From the NCBI GenBank assembly GCA_052143315.1, contig JBKQTE010000064.1:1-15626 (forward strand): a stretch of DNA of 15,626 nt, given 5' to 3'. The notes under the pieces are model-generated. The model did no database searches and had not been told where the DNA came from. It saw only the letters and a list, made by a program, of their open reading frames with translations. The position numbers and the translations under genes were made by a program. Every line of letters starts with the position of its first letter. The stretch's first letter is position 1. Shown in pieces: positions 1 to 7,500 of this stretch. Origin of the DNA: DASZIT01 sp052143315. GTDB taxonomy: Bacteria > Actinomycetota > Acidimicrobiia > Acidimicrobiales > RAAP-2.

Positions 1-1598
1 GCGATCGCGACTACCCCAAGTTCTTCCTCTACCTGAACCTCTTCGTAGCCTCGATGCTCGTCCTCGTCCTGGCCGACAACCTGCTCTTCACGTTCGTGGG
101 GTGGGAGGGCGTGGGGGTGTGCTCGTACTGGTTGGTGTCGTTCTGGTTCGGGCGCGACAGCGCGGCGAGCGCGGGCAAGAAGGCGTTCATCTACAACCGG
201 CTCGCCGACGTGGGCTTTCTCCTCGCCATCTTCCTCGTGTTCTCGAAGACCCACACCCTGGACTACACGCAGATCTTCTCCCACCTGTCGCTGATCGGCG
301 GTGGGACGGGGACGGCGATCTGTCTCTTGCTGTTCGTGGCCGCGGCCGGGAAGTCGGCGCAGCTCCCGCTGTTCCCCTGGCTGGCCGACGCCATGGAGGG
401 CCCGACCCCGGTGTCCGCCCTCATCCACGCCGCCACCATGGTGACTGCCGGCGTGTACCTGCTGTGCCGGGTCAACCCGCTGCTCCACGCCTCGCCCGAC
501 GCCGCTTTCACCGTGGCCATCGTCGGGGCGGTGACGGCCTTCGTGGCCGCCACCATCGCCTGCGCCCAGCAGGACATCAAGAAGGTGCTCGCCTACTCCA
601 CCGTCTCCCAGCTCGGGTACATGTTCCTGGCCATCGGCACCGGCGCCTACGAGGCGGCCATCTTCCTGATGGTGGCCCACGCCTTCTTCAAGGGCCTGCT
701 CTTCTTGGGGGCCGGCTCGGTCATCCACGGACTCCACGACGAGCAGGACCTCAAGCGCATGGGCAACCTGCGGGCGTACCTGCCGCTCACCTTCATCACC
801 TTCGGCATCGGCTGGCTGGCCATCGCCGGCGTGCCGCCGCTGTCCGGGTTCTGGGCCAAGGGCGACGTCCTCGACAACGCCTGGGCGGCCCACCCGGCCC
901 TGTGGGTCATCGGGGTCGTCACCGCCCTGCTCACCGCCTACTACATGAGCCGCCTCACCGGGCTGGCCTTCTTCGGCAAGGACCGGTGGAAGGAGGCGCC
1001 CATCGACGCCGACACCGCCGTCGAGTACCACGCCCACCTCGCCGCCGACGGCTCCGTCCCGCCCCCCCACGAGTCGAAGTGGATCATGACGGTGCCGCTG
1101 ATCATCCTGGCCGTACTGGCCGCCTTCGGCGGCCTGATGGCCACCTCCAACCCTCATCTCTCCCTCGACCACTGGGTGGGCCCGGTCTTCGCCGGCACCG
1201 AGTACGACGATCACGAGATCACCTCGACCATCTGGAAGCTGTCCACCCTCGACGCGGTGATCGCCGTCATCGGCGTGTACTTCGGCCTGACCCTGTGGAT
1301 CAAGCGGGCCGTGCGGCCGTCGATGGAGTCGCCCTTCCTCCAGCGGTCGTGGTACATCAACGAGCTCTACGACGCCGTCATCGGCCGGCCCGGTGCCCGC
1401 CTGGCCCAGTTCACCTCGACGGTGGTCGACGGCAAGGTGATCGACGGTGCCGTCAACGGCGTGGCCACCCTGGTCCGCCGGTCGGGTTCGGCGGCGCGCC
1501 GGGTCCAGACCGGCTACGTCCGGAACTACGCCCTGTGGATCGTGGTGGGGATCGTGGTGCTGCTCGGCTTCATGTTGACGAGGATGTGGTGGGGCTGA
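1..1598 (+). CDS. nuoL: NADH-quinone oxidoreductase subunit L, 5' end cut by window start
   Basis: The largest antiporter-like subunit of respiratory complex I, which couples NADH:quinone electron transfer to proton translocation in the cytoplasmic membrane. The reading frame is open from base 3 and gives 531 residues. By alignment of key residues to E. coli NuoL, about 110 N-terminal residues lie outside the window. Family hallmarks are visible: Glu in GWEGVG (fragment residue 35, equivalent to E. coli E144), Lys117 in AAAGKSAQLP (K229), His142 in LIHAATMV (H254), Lys230 in HAFFKGLLF (K342) and Lys286 in FWAKGD (K399). The C-terminus holds the stretch expected for the long lateral helix and the last membrane anchor, ending in TRMWWG. 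The stop codon overlaps the nuoM start (TGATG), so the genes are co-transcribed and probably translationally coupled. The subunit looks intact apart from the window cut. Confidence 0.97.
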   Translation, partial: DRDYPKFFLYLNLFVASMLVLVLADNLLFTFVGWEGVGVCSYWLVSFWFGRDSAASAGKKAFIYNRLADVGFLLAIFLVFSKTHTLDYTQIFSHLSLIGGGTGTAICLLLFVAAAGKSAQLPLFPWLADAMEGPTPVSALIHAATMVTAGVYLLCRVNPLLHASPDAAFTVAIVGAVTAFVAATIACAQQDIKKVLAYSTVSQLGYMFLAIGTGAYEAAIFLMVAHAFFKGLLFLGAGSVIHGLHDEQDLKRMGNLRAYLPLTFITFGIGWLAIAGVPPLSGFWAKGDVLDNAWAAHPALWVIGVVTALLTAYYMSRLTGLAFFGKDRWKEAPIDADTAVEYHAHLAADGSVPPPHESKWIMTVPLIILAVLAAFGGLMATSNPHLSLDHWVGPVFAGTEYDDHEITSTIWKLSTLDAVIAVIGVYFGLTLWIKRAVRPSMESPFLQRSWYINELYDAVIGRPGARLAQFTSTVVDGKVIDGAVNGVATLVRRSGSAARRVQTGYVRNYALWIVVGIVVLLGFMLTRMWWG

Positions 1599-3172
1599 TG
1601 CCGGCGAGCTCGTTCCCCTACCTCACCGTGCTGGTGCTGGTCCCTGCGGTCGGCTCGGCGGTGGTGGCGCTGGCCCCGAGGCGGGACCGTGCCGCCTGGC
1701 TCCACCAGGCGATCGGCATCGGCGTGACGGTGGCCACCTTCGCCTTGGCCGTGGTCGTCGCCGTCCGGTTCAAGACCGGGGACGGGGGCTACCAGCTCAC
1801 CTCCGACCACATCTGGGCCAAGTCGCTGGGCATCCACTGGTCGCTGGGTGTCGACGGCATCTCGCTCTTCCTGGTGTTGCTGTCGGCGCTGCTCTTCCCC
1901 CTCACGCTCCTCGGGGCCGGGGCCAAGCGCGACCCCAAGTCGTTCGTGGCCTGGGTGCTCCTCCTCGAGGCAGCCTGCCTGGGCAGCTTCCTCTCGCTCG
2001 ACCTGGTGCTGTTCTTCCTCTTCTTCGAGCTGACCCTGGTGCCCACCTACTTCATCATCGGGGGCTGGGGCTACGCCCGGCGGGGGTACGCGGCGGTCAA
2101 GTTCTTCATCTACACCTTCGCCGGCTCGGCGTTCCTGCTGGTCGGCATCGTGTCGGTGGCGTTCATCCACCAGTCCCAGACCGGCGTACTGACCTTCGAG
2201 CTCCCGACCCTGATGCACACCCACCTGTCGGGGACCGCCGGGGTGCTGCTCTTCCTGGCCTTCACCGCCGCCTTTGCCGTCAAGGCCCCGATCTTCCCGT
2301 TCCACACCTGGTCGCCCGACGCCTACGCCGAAGCTCCCACAGCCGGCTCGGTGCTGCTGGCGGCCGTCATGGCCAAGATCGGCACGTACGGGATCATCCG
2401 CTTCGACCTCAACCTGTTCCCCCAGGCCACCCACACCCTGACGCCGGTTCTGCTGACACTGGCGGTGATCGGGATCGTCTACGGCGCGGTGGTGGCCTGC
2501 GCCCAGCGGGACATGAAGCGGCTGGTCGCCTTCTCCTCGCTGGCCCAGATCGGCTTCATCGTCCTCGGGACCTTCGCCCTCACCTCCCAGGGCCTCACCG
2601 GTGGCGTCATCCAGATGGTCAACCACGGGCTGATCATCGCCGCCCTGTTCCTCCTGATCGGCTGGATCTACGAACGCCGGAAGACCTGGCAGACCTCGGA
2701 GCTCAAGGGCCTCCAGTACTCGGCACCGGTGATGGCCGGGGTGTTCACCGTGGTCATGCTGGCCTCCATCGGCGTGCCCGGGCTGAACGGGTTCGTCGGG
2801 GAGTTCCTCGTCCTGGTCGGCACCTTCGTCGTGCACCGGTGGTGGGCGGCCGTCGCCCTGTTCGGGGTGATCGTGGCCGCCCTCTACCTGTTGTGGGCCT
2901 ACCAGCAGGTGTTCCACGGCGAGCCCACCGACCCGGACCGCAAGACCCGCGACCTGGTGCTGGGGGAGCGCCTGGTCGTCGCCCCGCTGATCGTCCTGAT
3001 CGTCTTCCTCGGGGTCTACCCCAAGCCGGTCCTCGACCGGATCACCCCCTCGGTGAACCAGCTGATCGCCCACGTCGACGCGGTCACCCATGCCACGCCG
3101 CCTTCGGTGACCACCGGCGGCTCGAGCCTGGTACCGGGGACGTCCGTCGGCTCGACGGGGGCGGTGCACTGA
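1598..3172 (+). CDS. nuoM: NADH-quinone oxidoreductase subunit M
   Basis: Second antiporter-like proton-pumping subunit of complex I, a polytopic protein of the cytoplasmic membrane. The ATG at 1598 overlaps the nuoL stop by one base and gives 524 residues, a usual NuoM length. The frame stays open far upstream, but only because of GC bias, so the coupled ATG is the right start. Proton-channel residues are all present: Glu144 in LFFELTLVP, Lys229 in AFAVKAPIFPFH, Lys260 in VMAKIGTYG and Glu402 in GFVGEFLVL. The signature FPFHTWSPDAYAEAP is intact. The last roughly 35 residues after the final helix are Ser/Thr/Gly-rich and variable. The stop overlaps the nuoN start in the same TGATG arrangement, so the order nuoL-M-N is the standard operon end. 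Confidence 0.97.
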   Translation: MPASSFPYLTVLVLVPAVGSAVVALAPRRDRAAWLHQAIGIGVTVATFALAVVVAVRFKTGDGGYQLTSDHIWAKSLGIHWSLGVDGISLFLVLLSALLFPLTLLGAGAKRDPKSFVAWVLLLEAACLGSFLSLDLVLFFLFFELTLVPTYFIIGGWGYARRGYAAVKFFIYTFAGSAFLLVGIVSVAFIHQSQTGVLTFELPTLMHTHLSGTAGVLLFLAFTAAFAVKAPIFPFHTWSPDAYAEAPTAGSVLLAAVMAKIGTYGIIRFDLNLFPQATHTLTPVLLTLAVIGIVYGAVVACAQRDMKRLVAFSSLAQIGFIVLGTFALTSQGLTGGVIQMVNHGLIIAALFLLIGWIYERRKTWQTSELKGLQYSAPVMAGVFTVVMLASIGVPGLNGFVGEFLVLVGTFVVHRWWAAVALFGVIVAALYLLWAYQQVFHGEPTDPDRKTRDLVLGERLVVAPLIVLIVFLGVYPKPVLDRITPSVNQLIAHVDAVTHATPPSVTTGGSSLVPGTSVGSTGAVH

Positions 3173-4842
3173 TGTCCCCGTCCCTGCTGGCGGCCTCCAC
3201 CGGCCCCACGATCCACGTCCCGCACATCGACTACCTGAGCATCCTGCCCATCCTGATCATGATGGGCGGGGCGGTGGTCCTGGTGGTCGTGTCGTCGCTG
3301 CTGCGCAAGATCGTCGGCGTGGGCGTCGGCACCGTCGTGTCCGCCCTCACCGCGGCCGCCGCCCTGGTGGCGGCGTTGTTCCAGTGGGACCACGTGGCCA
3401 CCCACGGCGCCACCGTCACCATCGCCGGGGCGGTGGCCTTCGACGGCTTCGGCGTCTTCGTCCAAGTGGTGGTGGCGATCGCCGTACTGCTGACCGCGCT
3501 GGTGGGCGACGGCTACCTGAGGCGCGAGGGGATCGAGGGCCCGGAGTTCCACGTGCTGGGGATGCTGTCGGCGTCCGGGGCCATGCTGATGGGGTCGGCC
3601 AACGACCTCATCGTCATCTTCCTGGGCCTGGAGATCCTCTCGATCGCCCTCTACGTGCTGGCGGCCTTCAATCACAAGCGGGCCGAATCGGGAGAGGCCG
3701 CCCTCAAGTACTTCGTGCTGGGAAGCTTCTCGTCGGCCATCTTCGTGTACGGGATCGCCCTGGTCTACGGGGCCACCGGGTCGTCCAACCTACCCCAGAT
3801 CACCGACTACCTGGCCAAGAACGTGGTGGCCCACAACGGGGTGCTGCTGGCCGGGCTGGCCCTCCTGCTGGTCGGGTTCGGCTTCAAGATCGCCGCCGTC
3901 CCGTTCCATATGTGGTCGCCCGACGTCTACCAGGGATCGCCTTCACCGGTGACCGGGTTCATGGCGGCGGTGGCCAAGGTGGGGGCGTTCGCCGCCCTGC
4001 TCCGCGTGTTCATCTCGTCCTTCGGGACGCTCCGGGCCGACTGGCAACCCATCGTCTGGACGTTGGCCGTCCTCAGCCTGGTGGTCGGGGCCGTGGTGGC
4101 GCTGTCGCAGCGGGACGTCAAGCGGATGATGGCGTACTCGTCCATCAACCATGCCGGCTTCATCCTGCTGGGCGTGCAGGCTGCCACCGTGCGGGGGGTG
4201 TCGGCCTCCCTGTACTACCTGTTCGCCTACATGTTCATGGTGATCGGCTCCTTCGCGGTGATCACCGTGCTGGGCCGGGACGGCGACACCGGTCACCAGC
4301 TCACCGAGTACCGCGGCCTGGCCAAGCGGCAGCCGGTGCTGGCCCTGGCATTCGGTGTGCTCCTCTTGGCCCAGGCCGGTGCGCCCTTCACCACCGGCTT
4401 CCTGGCCAAGTTCCAGGTGGTGGCGGCCGCCGCCGACGCTCACTCCTACGCGCTGGCGGTGGTGGCCATGGTTACCGCCGCCGTGGCGGCCTTCTTCTAC
4501 CTCCGGGTGGTGGTGGCCATGTACTCGCCGGTCGGGCCGGTGGGGGACGTGGCGGGGACCGGCTCCGACGGTGCTGCCGCCGGCCAAGTCGCCACCTCAG
4601 AGGCCGCCACCTCAGGGGCCCTCACCGACGGGGCCCTCACCGACGGGGCCTACCGCGAGCCGGCCGGGCTGTCGGTGCTCACCGACGACCCGCCCGCCGA
4701 CGACGTGGCCAGCCGGGTGGTGCCGGTGCCCGTCCCGACCACGGTGGCCATCGGCATCTGCGTCGCCGTCACCGTGGTCTTCGGGATCGTTCCCGGCCCC
4801 GTCGTGGACTTCGCCCACCAGGCCACTCTGCTGCTGAGTTGA
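3172..4842 (+). CDS. nuoN: NADH-quinone oxidoreductase subunit N
   Basis: Third antiporter-like membrane subunit of complex I. The ATG at 3172 overlaps the nuoM stop, with a GGGGG purine run about 10 nt upstream, and gives 556 residues, somewhat longer than most NuoN proteins. Expected functional residues are present: Glu154 in LGLEILSI, Lys239 in GFGFKIAAVPFH, Lys269 in AAVAKVGAF and Lys413 in GFLAKFQVV. The extra length comes mainly from residues about 452-517, between the last two helices. This insertion is hydrophilic and rich in Ala, Gly, Thr and Asp, and includes four 5-residue tandem units. The core fold on either side looks normal, so the insertion is probably a tolerated loop. It is the last nuo gene here; a possible hairpin follows 12 bases after the stop. 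Confidence 0.96.
   Translation: MSPSLLAASTGPTIHVPHIDYLSILPILIMMGGAVVLVVVSSLLRKIVGVGVGTVVSALTAAAALVAALFQWDHVATHGATVTIAGAVAFDGFGVFVQVVVAIAVLLTALVGDGYLRREGIEGPEFHVLGMLSASGAMLMGSANDLIVIFLGLEILSIALYVLAAFNHKRAESGEAALKYFVLGSFSSAIFVYGIALVYGATGSSNLPQITDYLAKNVVAHNGVLLAGLALLLVGFGFKIAAVPFHMWSPDVYQGSPSPVTGFMAAVAKVGAFAALLRVFISSFGTLRADWQPIVWTLAVLSLVVGAVVALSQRDVKRMMAYSSINHAGFILLGVQAATVRGVSASLYYLFAYMFMVIGSFAVITVLGRDGDTGHQLTEYRGLAKRQPVLALAFGVLLLAQAGAPFTTGFLAKFQVVAAAADAHSYALAVVAMVTAAVAAFFYLRVVVAMYSPVGPVGDVAGTGSDGAAAGQVATSEAATSGALTDGALTDGAYREPAGLSVLTDDPPADDVASRVVPVPVPTTVAIGICVAVTVVFGIVPGPVVDFAHQATLLLS
4591..4650 (+). repeat. In-frame 15-bp tandem repeats within nuoN
   Basis: Four consecutive 15-bp units encode residues 474-493 as ATSEA, ATSGA, LTDGA, LTDGA. 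Units 1 and 2 (4591-4605, 4606-4620) differ at one base. Units 3 and 4 (4621-4635, 4636-4650) are both CTCACCGACGGGGCC. All copies are multiples of three, so changes in copy number would keep the frame. They sit in a loop between the last two predicted membrane helices. Confidence 0.85.
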
Positions 4843-4854
4843 CCGCCCCCCGGT

Positions 4855-4879
4855 CCGTCCGGATGCCCCGGTCGGACGG
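4855..4879 (+). terminator. Possible terminator hairpin after nuoN
   Basis: CCGTCCG (4855-4861) and CGGACGG (4873-4879) form a perfect 7-bp GC-rich stem with an 11-nt loop, starting 12 bases after the nuoN stop. There is no T-tract, so it is a weak or atypical terminator at best. It could alternatively reduce rather than stop read-through into the LapA-domain gene. Confidence 0.35.
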
Positions 4880-4910
4880 CGGGATCCGTGCCGTCACCGA
4901 TCCGTCCGGG

Positions 4911-4916
4911 TACTGT
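4911..4916 (+). promoter_or_regulatory. Candidate -10 element for the LapA-domain gene
   Basis: TACTGT fits the TANNNT -10 pattern common in actinobacteria. It would place transcription start near 4923, giving a leader of about 26 nt that contains the AGGAG ribosome binding site at 4938-4942. A poor -35 (GTGCCG, 4888-4893, three of six matches to TTGACA) lies 17 bp upstream. The gene may also be transcribed by read-through from nuo. Confidence 0.35.
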
Positions 4917-4948
4917 CGATCCCGTAGCGCCGTCGACAGGAGCTGAAC

Positions 4949-5251
4949 GTGACCGATGCACAAGGCACCCCGAAGGGCCCGGCCGGGGCCGCGGCGAAGA
5001 AGCGGGGCAACCGCGACGTCGTCCGGGAGGTGGCGGCGGTCGTGATCCTCGCCCTGCTGTTCGGCTTTGTGCTCGACAACAGCCAGTCGGTCAAGGTCGG
5101 CTTCATCTTCTTCAGCGCCAACGTGGCCCTCATCTGGGTGCTGGTGGTCACCGCCGTGCTGGGCGCATGCCTCGACCGGTTACTGGTCTGGCGCCTGCGG
5201 AAGGGCCGCCAAGCTGCCAAAAAGGCCCGGACGTCGTCGACCGGCCGCTAG
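4949..5251 (+). CDS. Small LapA-domain (DUF1049-like) membrane protein
   Basis: A 100-residue protein starting at GTG 4949, chosen because AGGAG lies 6 nt upstream (4938-4942). The N-terminus (1-25) is polar and Lys/Arg-rich. Helix 1 spans about 28-42, followed by the LapA-like segment DNSQSVKVGFIFFS, then helix 2 at about 55-79 and a basic C-terminal tail. The pattern of two helices flanking an N-x-x-x-V-x-x-x-F-x-F loop is typical of the lipopolysaccharide-assembly-A (LapA/YciS) domain family. In actinobacteria, which lack LPS, members are small membrane proteins of unclear function. It follows nuoN by 106 bp on the same strand and converges on the channel gene. The family assignment is by pattern recognition; no specific function can be claimed. 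Confidence 0.8.
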   Translation: MTDAQGTPKGPAGAAAKKRGNRDVVREVAAVVILALLFGFVLDNSQSVKVGFIFFSANVALIWVLVVTAVLGACLDRLLVWRLRKGRQAAKKARTSSTGR

Positions 5252-5271
5252 GCCGGCAGCCAGGCGCCTGA

Positions 5272-5296
5272 CGTCCCACCCCGAGGGCCGGGGACG
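5272..5296. terminator. Possible bidirectional terminator between convergent genes
   Basis: CGTCCC (5272-5277) and GGGACG (5291-5296) pair perfectly around a 13-nt loop. An alternative or nested stem is CCCCG (5279-5283) with CGGGG (5289-5293). It lies in the 54-bp gap between the convergent stops of the LapA-domain gene and the channel gene. No T-tract is seen on either strand. Confidence 0.35.
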
Positions 5297-5305
5297 ACCA
5301 GGGTG

Positions 5306-6085
5306 TCAGGCATCGCCCTGGGTCTCGAGGTGCCCGCCCCCCATCTCCTCGGCCCGCTCGATACTCCCCACCGACGTGCCGGGCCCGGGGGCCGGGTTGC
5401 CGTACATCGACACCAGGCGGGCCACCAGGGTGACCAGGAAGATCTGCCCCATCAGGGCCTCCAGCACCACCACCGAACGGGCCACCCGGCTGAGCGGGGT
5501 GAGGTCGCCGAACCCGACGGTGGTGATGGTGACGAAGCTCAGGTACAGGTAGTCCGACGGCGGGTGGGTGCCGGGCTGGGCCAGGAACCGGTGCGAGGCG
5601 GGAACGGGCGTGCCGTAGATCAGGGGGAGGCATTTGCTGATGCCGTAGAACAGCACGCCGAAGAAGATCCCGATCACCACGTAGACGCAGAGGGCTCCGA
5701 GGATGGTCTCCACGGTGACCTCCGGGTGGCGGAGGATGCGCCGGAGGATGAAGTACGGGGCCGCCACCAGCAGCAGGCTGATCAGGATGGTGACCCCGGC
5801 GTTCGAGCTGGTCGTTCCGGCCAGGGCGTTCACCGCACCCACGACCAGCGCTGCTGCTGCTGCCACCGCCGCCACCCGGATTCCGTGGCGATGGGCGTGG
5901 GAGGTGTGGAGGGCCAGCAGCAGTGTGAGGGAGATGGGCACGCCGACCACCAGGCCGAACCAGCGCCCGGGGGGCATCATGGAGAGGAGCAGGTAGTCGA
6001 GGATCAGGAGGGCCAGCAGTAGCCCGTAGCTGTCCGAGGCCCTCACGGTCGTTCGGACCATCTGCAGGTGCTCGAACCTGACCAC
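5306..6085 (-). CDS. Potassium channel family protein (two-pore-helix ion channel domain)
   Basis: A 259-residue membrane protein with a K+ selectivity filter, TVGFGD at residues 189-194, between a pore helix (YLYLSFVTITT) and a last transmembrane helix (about 202-224). Four further hydrophobic segments (about 20-36, 42-60, 70-89, 97-115) precede the outer pore helix (about 125-148), giving six in all. There is no clear Arg-rich S4 voltage sensor and no C-terminal RCK/TrkA-N domain; the tail after the pore is only about 35 residues. It is expected to pass K+ passively across the cytoplasmic membrane as a tetramer. I chose GTG 6085 because GGAG lies 6 nt upstream; ATG 6061 is the alternative and has no good ribosome site. 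It is divergent from the antiporter gene, suggesting linked ion homeostasis. Similar proteins are annotated as ion transporter or two-pore-domain K+ channel. Confidence 0.88.
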   Translation of the reverse strand: MVRFEHLQMVRTTVRASDSYGLLLALLILDYLLLSMMPPGRWFGLVVGVPISLTLLLALHTSHAHRHGIRVAAVAAAAALVVGAVNALAGTTSSNAGVTILISLLLVAAPYFILRRILRHPEVTVETILGALCVYVVIGIFFGVLFYGISKCLPLIYGTPVPASHRFLAQPGTHPPSDYLYLSFVTITTVGFGDLTPLSRVARSVVVLEALMGQIFLVTLVARLVSMYGNPAPGPGTSVGSIERAEEMGGGHLETQGDA

Positions 6086-6127
6086 CGCGCTCTCCGGGTC
6101 GGTCCCCCCACTCGGTTCCACCGAGCA

Positions 6128-6137
6128 ACGATACCGT
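6128..6137. promoter_or_regulatory. Overlapping divergent -10 candidates for channel and antiporter genes
   Basis: The 10-mer ACGATACCGT holds TACCGT (6132-6137) on the + strand and TATCGT (6133 to 6128) on the - strand, both fitting TANNNT. The - strand element would give a leader of roughly 35 nt before GTG 6085. The + strand element would give about 85-90 nt before GTG 6231. The two cannot easily be occupied by polymerase at once. No convincing -35 boxes are seen. The rest of this 145-bp gap holds nothing else I recognise. Confidence 0.35.
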
Positions 6138-6230
6138 GTACCCGACCCCCCGGACCGTTGGCCCGCAGCCCCCCGCCGACGCCTTTGCCCGTCCCCATTC
6201 CCTTCGATCTTGTTGAGGAGAGACGCCACG

Positions 6231-7448
6231 GTGCACGCCACGGTGAACGCCACGCTGGCCACCATGGCGCTGATCTTGGTGGTGGCCGTGGTCTCCCCGG
6301 TGGTCAGCGACGTCCTGGGGGGCCTGCGGGTCAGCTCCCCGGCGATCGAGATCGTCGGCGGTGTGCTCATCGGGCCGGGGGTGTTCGACGTCGCCCACCT
6401 GAGCTCGGGGGTCCTCGCCGTCTCGACCATCGGACTGGCCTTCCTGATGTTCCTGGCCGGCTTCGAGATCGAGTTCGCCGCCATCCGGGGTCGCCCCCTC
6501 CGTCTGGCCGCCGTCGGGTGGGCGGTGTCCGCCGCCCTCGGCGTCCTCTTCGGGGTGGCGGCACAGCTCAGCGGAGGCGCCATCTCGTGGACGGTGACCG
6601 CCCTGGCTCTCGCCACCACCGCCCTGGCCTTGTTGATGCCGATGTGGCGCGATGCGTCGATCCTCGACACCGGGTTCGGGATCCTCGGTGTGGCCTCGGG
6701 AACCCTGGGCGAGTTCGCGCCCATCGTGGCCATGTCCCTCATCCTCACCGACACCAGTGCCGCCCGGACCACGGTGGTACTGGTGGCGTTCTCCGCCATC
6801 GCCGTGGGCGCCGCGGTACTGGCCAGCCGGTCCACGCCGGTGCGGTTCCTCGCATCGTTGCAGCGCCACACCCACAGCAGCGGGCAGCTGCCGGTGCGGG
6901 TCACCGCCCTCATCCTGGTGTCGCTGCTGCTGCTGGCCAGCGCCTTCGGGGTCGACGTACTGCTCGGTGCCTTCGCCGCCGGCATCGTGGTGCGGCTGGG
7001 CTCGACCGGCGTCGATGTCGAGGTCCTGTCCCAGAAGTTCGACGCCATCGGCTACGGCCTCCTCGTCCCGGTCTTCTTCGTGGTGAGCGGCATGCGCCTC
7101 GACGTGACCGCTCTCTACCGGCACCCCGTCGAGCTCATCAGGGTGCCGCTCTTCCTGGTCGGGTTCGTGGTGGTGCGCGGCGTGCCGGTCTGGCTCCTCT
7201 ACCGGAAGGCCCTCCCCCGGGGCCAGCGGCTTCCGTTCGCTCTGTTCTCCGCCACCACCCTCCCGCTGGTGGTGGTGATCATCGAGCTGGGGCTCCAGGC
7301 GGGGCTGGTCGAGCCGGCCACTGCCGCCGCCCTGGAGGCGGCTGCAGTGCTCTCCGTGCTCCTCTTCCCGTCAGCGGGGTTCCGCCTGCTCGACCGCCTG
7401 CCGGGTGGTGTCCCGGGCGGCCTGCACCCGCCGACCGGGGAGGCCTGA
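6231..7448 (+). CDS. CPA2-type cation:proton antiporter (Na+/H+ exchanger family)
   Basis: A 405-residue, almost wholly hydrophobic protein with about 12 membrane segments, matching the monovalent cation:proton antiporter-2 fold. Landmarks are VGGVLIGPGVF (about 43-53), FLMFLAGFEIEF (about 71-82) with the usual acidic residue, VLLGAFAAGIVV and LVPVFFVVSGMRLD near the C-terminal half. The catalytic helix reads TLGEFAPIV with Glu161, where many CPA2 proteins carry an Asp-containing motif. There is no C-terminal TrkA-N/RCK domain. GTG 6231 is chosen because GAGGAGAG lies at 6215-6222, about 10 nt upstream; an in-frame TTG at 6210 falls before that site and is unlikely. It probably exchanges K+ or Na+ for H+ in the cytoplasmic membrane. 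It is divergent from a K+ channel gene. Ion specificity cannot be read from sequence. Confidence 0.85.
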   Translation: MHATVNATLATMALILVVAVVSPVVSDVLGGLRVSSPAIEIVGGVLIGPGVFDVAHLSSGVLAVSTIGLAFLMFLAGFEIEFAAIRGRPLRLAAVGWAVSAALGVLFGVAAQLSGGAISWTVTALALATTALALLMPMWRDASILDTGFGILGVASGTLGEFAPIVAMSLILTDTSAARTTVVLVAFSAIAVGAAVLASRSTPVRFLASLQRHTHSSGQLPVRVTALILVSLLLLASAFGVDVLLGAFAAGIVVRLGSTGVDVEVLSQKFDAIGYGLLVPVFFVVSGMRLDVTALYRHPVELIRVPLFLVGFVVVRGVPVWLLYRKALPRGQRLPFALFSATTLPLVVVIIELGLQAGLVEPATAAALEAAAVLSVLLFPSAGFRLLDRLPGGVPGGLHPPTGEA

Positions 7449-7488
7449 CCCCGACGGCCCGGTCAGGGACCGGAGCCGTCACCGGCAG

Positions 7489-7494
7489 TACAGT
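7489..7494 (+). promoter_or_regulatory. Leaderless -10 promoter element for the downstream membrane-protein gene
   Basis: TACAGT fits TANNNT and ends 6 nt before ATG 7501, the spacing expected when transcription starts on the A of the start codon. The gene has no recognisable ribosome binding site, which fits leaderless translation, common in actinobacteria. No clear -35 is present. The 52-bp gap from the antiporter stop contains this element. Confidence 0.5.
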
Positions 7495-7500
7495 GAGCCG

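Noticed and set aside
101..1597. Long open frame upstream of and in frame with nuoM, making a 1023-codon reading frame
   Set aside because: It is the +1 shadow of nuoL. The translation is Arg/Pro/Gly-rich with no family features, and nuoM has a coupled ATG at 1598.
1526..3169. 547-codon - strand frame opposite nuoM
   Set aside because: The product is Gly/Gln/Asp/His-rich without motifs and lies wholly opposite nuoM, which has all its catalytic residues.
6086..6230. Possible small RNA or riboswitch in the channel/antiporter gap
   Set aside because: No stable conserved-looking fold is visible; the stretch is mostly C-rich with only promoter-like hexamers.
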